Positions 26,567 to 35,055 of a stretch of DNA of 64,000 bases are shown piece after piece. The position numbers and the translations under genes were made by a program. The stretch comes from Carnobacterium divergens (GTDB taxonomy: Bacteria; Bacillota; Bacilli; Lactobacillales; Carnobacteriaceae). The notes beneath the pieces were generated by a model. The model ran no database searches, had not been told where the DNA came from, and worked only from the letters and a program-made list of their open reading frames with translations. The stretch is taken from positions 346,866 to 410,865 of the forward strand of contig NZ_LT992558.1 of assembly GCF_900258435.1 (NCBI RefSeq). Reading direction: 5' to 3'. Every line of letters starts with the position of its first letter. The first letter of the stretch is position 1.

Positions 26567-27520
26567 ATGAATACAGATTGGCAACAATTAAAGCAATCAG
26601 CAAATGGCATTCCTCAATACGATTCTTTGATTCCATATATTCTTGAAGTTTTAAAAAATGGAGAAGAAGCAACGAGTAGCGTTATTAAAGAACGGGTTAT
26701 TCGTTTTTTACAAATACCAGAGTCTATTTTGGCAATTAAATATCCTAATGACCTCAATGGTAATGGCATTTTATTAAACAGATATAGTTTTGCACTTAGT
26801 GATCTCTATAAAGCGAATGCCATTGATCGACCAAAGCGGGGCATTTATAAAATTACTGAAATAGGTCAATCTTTATTGCAACAATATGGTAGTGAGTTGA
26901 CAAAGAAAAATTTAGAGGAACAACCTGCCTACCAACAATATATGCAAGAACTAGCTATTCGAAATGAGCGTGCAGGAAACCTTCCTACTATCGATGAAAA
27001 CGAGCCAAAAGAAATAAACGTTGAAAGTATAATAAATAATCAAAACAACGAAGTAGCGATTGAACTGCTAAATAAAGTACAGCAAGTAGCACCAGCTTTT
27101 TTTGAAATAATCGTAGTCGATTTACTTGTTGCGATGGGATACAGTGGTGAAAATGGTGAAGCAAAAGTTACTACTCGAACAAATGACGGGGGAATAGATG
27201 GTATTATCAATCAGGATCCTCTTGGCACGAGCACTGTTTACATCCAAGCGAAAAGATACAAAGAAGAAAATACAATTGGAAGACCTGCAATTCAATCTTT
27301 TTATGGTGCTTTAGCAGCAGTAAATGCGGATCGAGGCGTATTTATTACTACTTCAAGTTTTTCAAAAGGCGCTCAAGATTTTGCGAAAAATCAAGGGATT
27401 GTATTGATTGATGGAATAAAACTGACTGAATTAATGCTTCAATATGGGGTAGGCATAGAGATAGCCAAAACCTATCAGCTGTATAGAATAGATAATGATT
27501 ATTTTGAGAGCGAAATTTAA
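26567..27520 (+). CDS. mrr: Mrr-family restriction endonuclease
   Basis: 317-residue protein with an N-terminal winged-helix Mrr_N domain (about 10-110: YDSLIPYILEVLKNG...RGIYKIT) and a C-terminal Mrr catalytic domain of the PD-(D/E)xK class. The nuclease residues are visible as D207-G-G-I-D211 and Q227-A-K229. Mrr cuts DNA carrying foreign methylation. AAAGGAG precedes the ATG, 16 bp after hsdR, so it belongs to the same operon. Having a modification-dependent nuclease with a type I methylase means the two must be compatible: the type I mark should not be an Mrr target. Confidence 0.93.
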   Translation: MNTDWQQLKQSANGIPQYDSLIPYILEVLKNGEEATSSVIKERVIRFLQIPESILAIKYPNDLNGNGILLNRYSFALSDLYKANAIDRPKRGIYKITEIGQSLLQQYGSELTKKNLEEQPAYQQYMQELAIRNERAGNLPTIDENEPKEINVESIINNQNNEVAIELLNKVQQVAPAFFEIIVVDLLVAMGYSGENGEAKVTTRTNDGGIDGIINQDPLGTSTVYIQAKRYKEENTIGRPAIQSFYGALAAVNADRGVFITTSSFSKGAQDFAKNQGIVLIDGIKLTELMLQYGVGIEIAKTYQLYRIDNDYFESEI

Positions 27521-27533
27521 TAAGCAATTTTTC

Positions 27534-27569
27534 ATTGACTAGTATAATCCAATACTAGTCAATTTTTTT
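27534..27569 (+). terminator. Intrinsic terminator after the restriction operon
   Basis: Perfect 12-bp stem ATTGACTAGTAT / ATACTAGTCAAT with a 6-nt loop, followed by T-rich DNA. Confidence 0.9.
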
Positions 27570-27613
27570 AAGTATTTACATAGCCATTTGTTCTAGTTTA
27601 AAGAATAAAACAT

Positions 27614-27642
27614 AAAAAACCACCTGATGGAGAGTCAGGTGG
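27614..27642 (-). terminator. Minus-strand intrinsic terminator inside repeat copy 2
   Basis: Same stem-loop as in copy 1, CCACCTGA / TCAGGTGG, with T6 when read on the minus strand. Its exact conservation, including loop and tails, points to selection. Confidence 0.7.
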
Positions 27643-27725
27643 CAAAAAAGGAGTTATCATGGCTGTAGATTTTTAAATCGCACAGACATGATGTCATTAC
27701 ACTTTGGAGGAGTTGTAATGAAAAA

Positions 27726-27785
27726 ATGAAAATAAAAAAGTTAGTTTGGTTGTTTGCTGTGTCAGTAAACTTATTACTCTTTTAG
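27726..27785 (+). CDS. Tiny hydrophobic peptide frame (copy 2)
   Basis: 19 codons, MKIKKLVWLFAVSVNLLLF, positively charged then hydrophobic. GGAGGAG lies upstream of the overlapping frame MKK-stop (27718-27729), whose TGA overlaps this ATG. It looks like a small membrane peptide or signal-type peptide. The shorter form in copy 1 shares nine residues. Confidence 0.35.
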   Translation: MKIKKLVWLFAVSVNLLLF

Positions 27786-27810
27786 TATACTGAGAAAGTA
27801 TGAAGAAAGT

Positions 27811-28203
27811 GTGCCGAAAGGACGAAATAAATGGGGTCAATCAGTGATGAAAAAATGAAGAGACGCTACTTTAACATGCCATAAATCAAAAATGTAGTAA
27901 ATGTGAACAAATAACATTTTGTTATTTTATTATATGAGCTAAAATCCTCTTTTTATACTTTAAGTGCATTGATTTTCTATTTTTAAATGATAAAATTGTT
28001 CTAAATGGGAAGTTGAAAGGATTCATTTAGTTTACTTTAAACATATAAAAACTGTATATCGTGTTATTTATTTTTTGAGTTTAAAGTTAAATCAACAACT
28101 GAGAGATCTTATCAAAAAACGAACGCCTGTTGACCCATTTAAGTGAATAACTAAAAATGCCAACGCAGCAAAAATAGGGACGAAAAGAAGGAGAGGATTA
28201 TAA
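27811..28203. other. AT-rich intergenic region before the large surface protein
   Basis: No gene seen. The last 20 bp hold AAGGAGAGG, the ribosome site of the next gene. No convincing promoter could be chosen; TTTACT and TATATC near 28030-28060 at 18-bp spacing is a weak candidate. Confidence 0.4.
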
Positions 28204-31200
28204 ATGAAAAAGAAAAAAATAGGCTTGTTCATGCTTGCCTTATTAATCACACAAACCTTGAGTTCTTCTGTCAGCGCTTTCGCTGTAACAACAAGCGAAG
28301 AGACTACGGAAGCAGCAGTTAGTAGTGAAAAAGAGGACAGTACAAAAACTAAAAATAACCAAACTGAAACAACTTTGCCAAAAGACGAAAAGGCACAAGA
28401 AGTTCCTGCTTTAAGTGAAGAAAAAACAGTAGAAACGCCAATTAAGGAAGAAGCTGTTCCGACAACTAAAGCAGAGACGCCAAATACAAAAGCAGTCATT
28501 ACAGATGAGATTTTATCAACTATGACGATTACAGATATGAATGGTGTTGAATACAGCCAACAAGCGACTAATCGTATCTTAAATTCATCCCCTGTAACGG
28601 CAAAACTAAAATTTGTAGTGGAAGATAAAGATTACTTACCAGGATCTGTGTACACAATGAATTTGCCAGCACAACTTGGTTATTCTGACGCTAGTGGTGA
28701 GGTTGGCGGAGTTGGCGCGGCTTGGTCAGTAGATGCAGCAAGTAAAACCGTCAGTATCACATTTAACCAACGAGTGAGAGATACGGAATTTACATTAAAC
28801 TTGAAAAGCTACATTGCTACGGAGAATAATCCTTTAGTAACCGTAGACACACCTGGACAAACGAAAAATCAATACAAATTTGACTTGTACGAAGAAGTCG
28901 ATCCCATTAAATACACTGAAAATGAATATACATTTGGTTTGCAAGGCGATATTTACTATAATTTAAATCGAACACTTTCAGGAAATCAAACGCTAGAATT
29001 AACAATGGCTGAAACGCCAGAAGCACTATTTGGTAAAGAAGATAAACAATTCGATGTAAATTCTTATGACGTAGATGTTAATGGAACCATTCTACCAGAA
29101 ACGAAACAAAAGTTAACAAACGGTACAGACTACATCCTATCTGAAGATACAGTGACAAAAACAGCCATTACAGTTCCAACAATGAACCAGCAAAAAGCCT
29201 ATGTTGTTTCAATTAATCGTACACTTTCTTTAGAAAGTGCATCAGCGTATGATTACTTTCTTTCTCAACAATACCCTACTACAAAAGTTGGGAGTGTGAC
29301 CTTATTAAAAACAACGGCTGTCAATAAGGCCATAGAGTTTACTGCTAAAACAAGTCAAAGTCAAAAAATGATTAACCAGAAAAACTTCTCTCAAGTTCAT
29401 GGAGCAAGCTTTCAAAGCAAAGGAAATTATTATTTAACGATTTATGGCAATGCATCCCAAACGAAAAAAGGGGAAAAGATTGTTGTTAATAGTAAAAATG
29501 GTCAAGAAATTCAAGAGTATAAACTCAATGCGAGAAATGCAGAAAATCAAAGTGTTCTCATAACGGACTATTTTGACGTTAGCAAAGAAGGAAGCAAAGT
29601 AATTTTAACGGCAACAAAAGACAGCAACTTACAAATTTCTATGGACAACGTTAAAATGCAGTTAGAAGAAAAAGATATAGAATTAGCAGTGAGTACTCCC
29701 GTGATTGGCATGGATAAAGAATTTATTTTGATTTCTGATAAATACATTCAACCAATTTCAGTTCTTAACCCAAACAATGCTGAAACAGCTTGGGGGAATT
29801 ACGATCGAAATGGAGCTTACTTTAATCGTACATCAGTCAATGTAGAAGGCAGTCGCGAGGCACCAATTGAAAATGTAATCATTAATGTGAAAAATCCGAA
29901 TTATTTAACCTTGAGAGAAGTCACGACGGTTTCTTCTTATAAATTAAATAAAGATTACACTGTAACCAATACGGCAGATGGTGCTGTTATTAAATTCACG
30001 ACACCAATTACCAATTCAATCACAATCCCGATTGGGTTTAACTATGTGCCAGATAGTTTGGCAAAAAACAAAAGCATTCCCGTTGATACCATTCCAATCA
30101 CGATGAGTGCAGATGGATATGAGCAACTTGATGCAACCGTCACAACTGGGAGTAAGCAAGGCTCAGAACGTACATTACAAGCAAGTGGAAACCAATTTTT
30201 AGTGAACGCTCGAAACGATTCCTTTGACTCACTAGTTGTTTTAACGAAAGTACCACAAGGAGCAGATGTAATTTTTGATATCTACGATGTCTCAAATGAT
30301 ATGGTGGACTCTATTTATCCTCAATATTGGGATCGCGGTCAGTACTTTGATAAACCAATGAACAAAAGCAGTGTAGGTTACCCGACCATTACATTTGACG
30401 AAGCAACGAATAGTTATCAATTTGATTTTGGAAAAACATCGAAACGTTACATTATTGAATACAAGCTGGCAAACGGTTGGGTTGATGTAAGCCCAATTAG
30501 AGTGACCGGGACGACAGCAGAACCTTTGTATAACAATCAAGAAATGTCTGCTACCGCTTCTGTTAGCAATGAAGCAGTAGCGATTTTATCCGCTAGCCAA
30601 ACAGAGCATGCAACGCTTAAAAATGTGACAAGTAATAGTATGACGACAAAAAATATTGACGATAAAACCCGGAAAGTCATCAATCCAGTATTTGATATCG
30701 CAATTAAAGGAGTCACAAATGGCGGAATTGATTTAAATTCAATTGTAATTGATGGGGTACCAAAAGATGCGTATACCGTTAAACAAACGGCAACAGGTGT
30801 GAAAATTAGTTTTAACGATTACACACTGACTGAAAACATCACGATTCAGTACAACACCGTTTCAGAAAACCCAGGACGTATTTACTCAGAAACAACGATT
30901 AGTTCTGATAGTTTAGATTTAATGAAAGCCGAGCGCAAAACAGTTGCTAGCAATGTAGTTGTATTGAAATTCTCAGATGGAGAAGCAGAAGGAATTGTTT
31001 ATCTTGGCAAAGTACAGTTCCATACAGTTGATGCAGCAGATAAAACACTTAATATCCCCAATGTTCATTTTGAACTTGTGGATAATCTTAGTGGAGCTAC
31101 GAGTGAATTTGTGACAGACAGCAAAGGTGCATACAACATTGACGCAATTATGTCAGGTGAGTATACGCTACGTGTAACCGAAGTTCCGAAAGGCTATGTT

Positions 31201-32259
31201 ATTTCTGAAGAGTATCTAACAGGAAAAGGAATTAAATTAACGAAGGGTAGTAATCTAGTTGAAATTCCATTTAACGTAGATTTAACAAGTGTGAAAGCTA
31301 AGGATTCTACTATTTTTGTAGGAGATCATTGGCAGCCAGGTGATAATTTTGTTTCAGCAACAGCTGTAGATGGACAATCGGTTGATGTTGATAAACTAAC
31401 TGTGGAAGGAACAGTTGATACAAATAATGCTGGTAAATATGATGTGGTTTACAAAAACCAATCAGCAACAGCCAAAGCGACCATTACAGTAGTAGAAAAA
31501 CAAGAAACGCTTGAAGTGAAAAAAAATTCTACCTTATATGTAGGCGATCATTGGCAAGCAGAGGACAACTTTATTTCAGCAACCGATCAAGCTGGGAACG
31601 CTCTTGGGATTAACGATTTAACCGTTACAGGATCGGTAGATACAAGCAAAGCGGGAGTTTATCAAGTGACTTACAGTCATGGCAGCCAATCACAAACGGC
31701 TACAATCATTGTAAAAGCGGATCAATCAAGTGTAGTTGTGAAAGATTCTACTTTATATGTAGGCGATTCATGGAAAGCCGAGGATAATTTTATTTCAGCA
31801 ACTGATCGTGAAGGGCAACCGATTTCCTTTGATAAAGTAAACGTAACCGGCGTTGCCGATCCAACTGTTAAAGGGAGATATGAAGTTTCTTACACGATTG
31901 ACACAGAAGATTTTCCAATAGAAAGTAGCCTTACACGAGTACTTCAAGTAAAAAACAAGCAATTAACAAACGTTGCTACGATTACAGTTCTTGAAAAAGA
32001 AGTGCCGGTTAAACCAGAAGAACCAAAAGAACCAATTAAGCCGATTGAACCAGAAAAACCCGCTTCTGGAAATCAAGGAAATACCGAAAAGAATCAAGTC
32101 CACATTTCTAAACCTAAGCAAACTCAATCAGAAACCAACTTCCCACAAACTGGGGAAAAGAAAAGTAACTATCTAGTAATTATTGGTGTGTTGATTGTAG
32201 TTGTAGCACTAGGTGGAATTATTTTAGTCAGAAGATCAAAAAGAGAAGAAAACAAGTAA
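28204..32259 (+). CDS. Large sortase-anchored surface protein with Ig-like repeats
   Basis: 1351-residue cell-wall protein. Parts: signal peptide ending near SVSAFA; Thr/Glu/Lys-rich linker (about 35-95); long adhesin-like region (about 100-930) of beta-rich domains; a SpaA/prealbumin-type domain (about 940-1030, with YLGKVQF and ITEVPKGY-like VTEVPKGY); three Ig-like Big_3 repeats marked by STxxVGDxW (from about 1035, 1110 and 1180); Pro/Glu-rich wall spacer; sorting signal FPQTGE, hydrophobic helix and RRSKREENK tail. The LPxTG leucine is replaced by Phe. AAGGAGAGG precedes the ATG. Function is probably adhesion; the ligand is unknown. The gene is monocistronic. Confidence 0.9.
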   Translation: MKKKKIGLFMLALLITQTLSSSVSAFAVTTSEETTEAAVSSEKEDSTKTKNNQTETTLPKDEKAQEVPALSEEKTVETPIKEEAVPTTKAETPNTKAVITDEILSTMTITDMNGVEYSQQATNRILNSSPVTAKLKFVVEDKDYLPGSVYTMNLPAQLGYSDASGEVGGVGAAWSVDAASKTVSITFNQRVRDTEFTLNLKSYIATENNPLVTVDTPGQTKNQYKFDLYEEVDPIKYTENEYTFGLQGDIYYNLNRTLSGNQTLELTMAETPEALFGKEDKQFDVNSYDVDVNGTILPETKQKLTNGTDYILSEDTVTKTAITVPTMNQQKAYVVSINRTLSLESASAYDYFLSQQYPTTKVGSVTLLKTTAVNKAIEFTAKTSQSQKMINQKNFSQVHGASFQSKGNYYLTIYGNASQTKKGEKIVVNSKNGQEIQEYKLNARNAENQSVLITDYFDVSKEGSKVILTATKDSNLQISMDNVKMQLEEKDIELAVSTPVIGMDKEFILISDKYIQPISVLNPNNAETAWGNYDRNGAYFNRTSVNVEGSREAPIENVIINVKNPNYLTLREVTTVSSYKLNKDYTVTNTADGAVIKFTTPITNSITIPIGFNYVPDSLAKNKSIPVDTIPITMSADGYEQLDATVTTGSKQGSERTLQASGNQFLVNARNDSFDSLVVLTKVPQGADVIFDIYDVSNDMVDSIYPQYWDRGQYFDKPMNKSSVGYPTITFDEATNSYQFDFGKTSKRYIIEYKLANGWVDVSPIRVTGTTAEPLYNNQEMSATASVSNEAVAILSASQTEHATLKNVTSNSMTTKNIDDKTRKVINPVFDIAIKGVTNGGIDLNSIVIDGVPKDAYTVKQTATGVKISFNDYTLTENITIQYNTVSENPGRIYSETTISSDSLDLMKAERKTVASNVVVLKFSDGEAEGIVYLGKVQFHTVDAADKTLNIPNVHFELVDNLSGATSEFVTDSKGAYNIDAIMSGEYTLRVTEVPKGYVISEEYLTGKGIKLTKGSNLVEIPFNVDLTSVKAKDSTIFVGDHWQPGDNFVSATAVDGQSVDVDKLTVEGTVDTNNAGKYDVVYKNQSATAKATITVVEKQETLEVKKNSTLYVGDHWQAEDNFISATDQAGNALGINDLTVTGSVDTSKAGVYQVTYSHGSQSQTATIIVKADQSSVVVKDSTLYVGDSWKAEDNFISATDREGQPISFDKVNVTGVADPTVKGRYEVSYTIDTEDFPIESSLTRVLQVKNKQLTNVATITVLEKEVPVKPEEPKEPIKPIEPEKPASGNQGNTEKNQVHISKPKQTQSETNFPQTGEKKSNYLVIIGVLIVVVALGGIILVRRSKREENK

Positions 32260-32271
32260 GTAAAATAAAGA

Positions 32272-32320
32272 AACCCAATAAGAAGTTCAATTAATCCTTG
32301 AACTTCTTATTGGGTTTTTT
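32272..32320. terminator. Bidirectional terminator
   Basis: AACCCAATAAGAAGTTCAA / TTGAACTTCTTATTGGGTT perfect 19-bp stem with A and T tails, shared by the surface protein gene (+) and the acetyltransferase gene (-). Confidence 0.9.
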
Positions 32321-32324
32321 AGAT

Positions 32325-32987
32325 TTAAAGAAGAGTATCTTTTAAGACCACTTCTTGGTAATGCAGATAAAGTTCTTCAATAGAGGCACTCATCAAAAGA
32401 GGTTCTGCTTTTTTTATTTGTTCTGGCGTCCAATCAAACCATCTAATTTCTAATAACTGTTGGATTTCCTTTTCAGAAAATCTTTCTTTAATAATGCGTG
32501 CAGGATTCCCACCTACAATAGTGTAAGGAGGAATATCCTTCGTAACAATTGATCCAGCAGCGATAATAGCGCCTTCCCCAATAGTTACTCCAGGCATAAT
32601 CATAGCATTCATCCCAATCCAAGCATCGCTTTTTATAAGGGTATCGCCTTTAGGTGCGTAAGAATCCATGATCTGATTTTTAAAGGGATAGACGGTAATC
32701 CAATCAGGATGATGATTGTGATTTCCTCCCATTAAAATGGTGACACCTGCAGCAATACAGACATAATTTCCAATGATAAGTTTATCCAGCGTCCAACCAA
32801 ATTCTTCAATTGGATTAAATAAATTTTTTGTTTTTTTATCGCCCCAAAGATAACGGACACAGCCATCCTCAAAATCTTGATTGGCGTAATAGCCGGAATA
32901 ATAAGAACCATTTCCGACTTCAATCAGGGGGTTTGTTACGATATCCTTCAAAAGTTTGGTTTCTGACCAGTTGTTAAATTGTTTCAT
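32325..32987 (-). CDS. CatB/Vat-type hexapeptide O-acetyltransferase
   Basis: 220-residue left-handed beta-helix acetyltransferase of the xenobiotic acetyltransferase group. Hexapeptide repeats are visible (IGNYVCIAAGVTI, IKSDAWIGMNAMIMPGVTIGEGAIIAAGSIV), with the likely catalytic His in GGNHNHHPDW and the family end ...GGNPARIIKERF. The acceptor (streptogramin, chloramphenicol or a sugar) cannot be told, so resistance should not be assumed. ATG 32987 follows CGAGGAAA; the frame is open further upstream to 33053 but without a ribosome site. Confidence 0.85.
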   Translation of the reverse strand: MKQFNNWSETKLLKDIVTNPLIEVGNGSYYSGYYANQDFEDGCVRYLWGDKKTKNLFNPIEEFGWTLDKLIIGNYVCIAAGVTILMGGNHNHHPDWITVYPFKNQIMDSYAPKGDTLIKSDAWIGMNAMIMPGVTIGEGAIIAAGSIVTKDIPPYTIVGGNPARIIKERFSEKEIQQLLEIRWFDWTPEQIKKAEPLLMSASIEELYLHYQEVVLKDTLL

Positions 32988-33194
32988 AATGTTTTTCCTC
33001 GCTTCTAAGTTAGTCTTGCGTATAAACCTAGAAGCTGAATGCCGTAGCGACATTTTTTAATTTTTTTAACCGACGAATCATGAAAATGCCTCCCTTTTAC
33101 TTGAGATTATTCTAACATAAACGAAAAAAAGTTAATAGGTAAGCTGTATAATAAAATAACATAATACGACTTTTATTTATGCTGTAATTGGACA

Positions 33195-33318
33195 ATACAC
33201 TAAGGGGAAATAGAATTAGTGTATCAAATTAACGTAATACACTAATCAGTGTATTTGTTTTTCGTCTATTTTTTTGATAGAAATGCTGATATAATAGTTT
33301 TTGGAAATGATACACTAA
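33195..33318. promoter_or_regulatory. ATACACTAA repeats upstream of the sigma-54 promoter
   Basis: ATACACTAA occurs at 33195-33203, 33237-33245 and 33310-33318, and its complement TTAGTGTAT at 33216-33224; the 33237 copy forms a palindrome with CAGTGTAT (33247-33254). The 33310 copy ends 3 bp before the -24 element. Such repeats 65-130 bp upstream suit an enhancer for a LevR/ManR-type activator; that protein is not in the window. Confidence 0.65.
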
Positions 33319-33321
33319 AGT

Positions 33322-33338
33322 TGGCACGAAAATTGCTA
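33322..33338 (+). promoter_or_regulatory. Sigma-54 (-24/-12) promoter of the mannose PTS operon
   Basis: TGGCAC (33322-33327), 5 bp, TTGCTA (33333-33338): the full TTGGCACG-N4-TTGCT consensus. Mannose-class PTS operons of Listeria and Enterococcus use RpoN with the activator ManR/MptR, so the match fits the genes downstream. The start of transcription should fall near 33349. Confidence 0.92.
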
Positions 33339-33388
33339 TATAATAAGAGAAGCCAAACAAATGGATGAACAAGAAAGAGGGGATTCTG

Positions 33389-33883
33389 TTGGGGATTGAT
33401 ATCCGCTTAGTAAGAATCGATGATCGGCTCATCCATGGGCAAGTTGCGATCGTCTGGGCTAAACGGCTAGACATACAACGAATTATTGTTGTAAGTGATG
33501 CTGTGACAAAAGACAATATACGAAAAATCTTACTTCAACAAGCGGCTCCACCAGGAATCAAAGTCAATGTGATTACTGTAGCTAAAATGATTGAAGTCTA
33601 TTCCAACCCACTGTTTGATGGAGTAAAGGTCATTCTGTTGTTTACCAATCCCATTGAAGTTTCGCAAATAGTTAAATCAGGTATTCATTTTCCCACCGTA
33701 AATATTGGCGCGATGGGGTATACCTCAGGAAAGAAAATGGTGGCGAATACAATTGCTGTTGACGATGCCGATTTGGAAGCTTTCCACTATTTAAATGCCC
33801 AAGGAACGGAACTGGAGATTCGAAAAGTCATTACTGATAATAAACAAAATCTGATGGATGTATTAAAAAAAGCGAAGGTTTAA
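33389..33883 (+). CDS. PTS mannose-family EIIB
   Basis: 164-residue stand-alone EIIB of the mannose/sorbose family with the phosphorylated H16 in VRIDDRLIHGQVA. It can pass phosphate from EIIA to sugar at EIIC/EIID. TTG 33389 is chosen: AGAGGGG lies 6 nt upstream and the protein then starts at the usual MGIDIRLVRIDDR; ATG 33365 lacks a ribosome site. It is first in the operon, as in Enterococcus, ahead of the fused EIIAB, which carries its own EIIB domain. The extra EIIB may serve a regulatory role toward the activator. Confidence 0.85.
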   Translation: MGIDIRLVRIDDRLIHGQVAIVWAKRLDIQRIIVVSDAVTKDNIRKILLQQAAPPGIKVNVITVAKMIEVYSNPLFDGVKVILLFTNPIEVSQIVKSGIHFPTVNIGAMGYTSGKKMVANTIAVDDADLEAFHYLNAQGTELEIRKVITDNKQNLMDVLKKAKV

Positions 33884-33920
33884 AATGATCAACTAAAAGG
33901 AACCTTGAAAGGGGGCGGTT

Positions 33921-34031
33921 TTGTTAGGAAAGTCTGTTTTTAATAGACAAAGACTAGCGAAACGTGTAAAAAATAGCTGTGCAGGTTGGCAGCTATTTGA
34001 ACAAAATCTAGAGACATTATTTAGGAGGTAG
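33921..34031 (+). CDS. Possible 36-residue small protein in the PTS operon
   Basis: TTG frame with a strong GGGGGCGG site 3-10 nt upstream, coding a basic peptide (GKSVFNRQRLAKRVKNSCAG...FRR) and ending in a TAG 4 bp before the manL ATG; the ribosome site of manL lies inside its last codons. A hairpin AAATAGCTG / CAGCTATTT (33971-33998) overlaps it. It may be a translated small protein, a coupling leader or chance. Confidence 0.3.
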   Translation: MLGKSVFNRQRLAKRVKNSCAGWQLFEQNLETLFRR

Positions 34032-34035
34032 AGAG

Positions 34036-35031
34036 ATGGTAGGAATTATCCTAGCAAGTCATGGCGAATTCGCTGAAGGCATCTTGCAATCTGGCGCAAT
34101 GATTTTTGGAGAGCAAGAAAACGTAAAGGCTATTACGTTGATGCCAAGTGAAGGTCCAGACGATGTAAAAGCAAAAATGGAAGCTGCAATTGCATCTTTT
34201 GACAATCAAGACGAAGTATTATTCTTAGTCGATCTATGGGGCGGAACACCCTTCAATCAAGCAAATAGTTTGTTTGAAGCACACAAAGACAAATGGGCAA
34301 TCGTTGCCGGTATGAATTTACCAATGGTAATTGAAGCTTATGCGTCACGTTTTTCAATGACGTCAGCTCAAGAAATTGCAACACACATTCTTGGAACAGC
34401 TAAAGAAGGGGTTAGAATTCAACCTGAGGAATTAGAGCCTAAAGAAAAAACAGCTGCTGTCGTTACTGAAGATGCACAACCAAAAGGATCACTTGCTCCA
34501 GGAACGGTTGTTGGAGATGGCAAAATCAAATTTGTATTGGCACGTGTGGATTCTCGTTTATTACACGGTCAAGTTGCAACAGCATGGACAAAATCAACAC
34601 AACCAAATCGTATTATCGTTGTTTCAGATACAGTTGCAAAAGACGATTTACGTAAAAAATTGATTGAACAAGCTGCACCACCTGGTGTTAAAGCAAACGT
34701 TATTCCAATTAGTAAAATGATTGAAATTTCAAAAGATCCTCGCTTTGGAAATACAAAAGCATTGCTATTATTTGAAAACCCTGAAGACGTTCTTAGAGCA
34801 GTTGAAGGTGGCGTAGATATCAAAGAAGTAAATGTTGGATCAATGGCTCATTCCGTTGGAAAAGTTGTGGTAAGCAAAGTTCTTTCAATGGGACCAGAAG
34901 ATGTTAAACATTTTGAAGAAATGAAAGAAAAAGGCATCAAATTTGATGTTCGTAAAGTACCAAATGATTCTCAAGCCAACATGGATGACATTCTTAAAAA
35001 AGCAAAAGCTGAATTAGCTAACGCAAAGTAA
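34036..35031 (+). CDS. manL: PTS mannose-specific EIIAB (ManL/MptA)
   Basis: 331-residue fusion of EIIA-Man (1-125; phosphorylated H9 in LASHGEFA; WGGTPFNQA) and EIIB-Man (about 155-325; H177 in SRLLHGQVA) joined by an acidic/Ala-rich linker. It takes phosphate from HPr and passes it to glucose or mannose through ManM/ManN. TTTAGGAGG lies upstream of the ATG. In Listeria and lactic acid bacteria this system is the main glucose transporter and the ManM/ManN pair is the receptor of class IIa bacteriocins. Confidence 0.95.
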   Translation: MVGIILASHGEFAEGILQSGAMIFGEQENVKAITLMPSEGPDDVKAKMEAAIASFDNQDEVLFLVDLWGGTPFNQANSLFEAHKDKWAIVAGMNLPMVIEAYASRFSMTSAQEIATHILGTAKEGVRIQPEELEPKEKTAAVVTEDAQPKGSLAPGTVVGDGKIKFVLARVDSRLLHGQVATAWTKSTQPNRIIVVSDTVAKDDLRKKLIEQAAPPGVKANVIPISKMIEISKDPRFGNTKALLLFENPEDVLRAVEGGVDIKEVNVGSMAHSVGKVVVSKVLSMGPEDVKHFEEMKEKGIKFDVRKVPNDSQANMDDILKKAKAELANAK

Positions 35032-35055
35032 AAATAAATTAATTAGGAGGCTATT

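Larger units (their letters stand above)
27613..27810. repeat. Repeated element, copy 2
   Basis: Second copy of the element at 11122-11305, same orientation. It carries a block of about 38 bp after GGAGTT that copy 1 lacks; this block has ATCATG and CATGAT at its ends and can fold on itself. The hairpin, the ribosome-site segment, the peptide start and the CTCTTTTAGTATACT block are all conserved. Confidence 0.75.

Noticed and set aside
28092..28499. Minus-strand hydrophobic frame of 135 codons
   Set aside because: Mostly antisense to the signal peptide and linker of the surface protein; no ribosome site. The part at 28092-28190 could be a remnant but nothing supports it.
32325..32987. Streptogramin or chloramphenicol resistance gene
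   Set aside because: The fold group is clear, but many hexapeptide acetyltransferases of this type act on other acceptors; substrate residues cannot be judged here.
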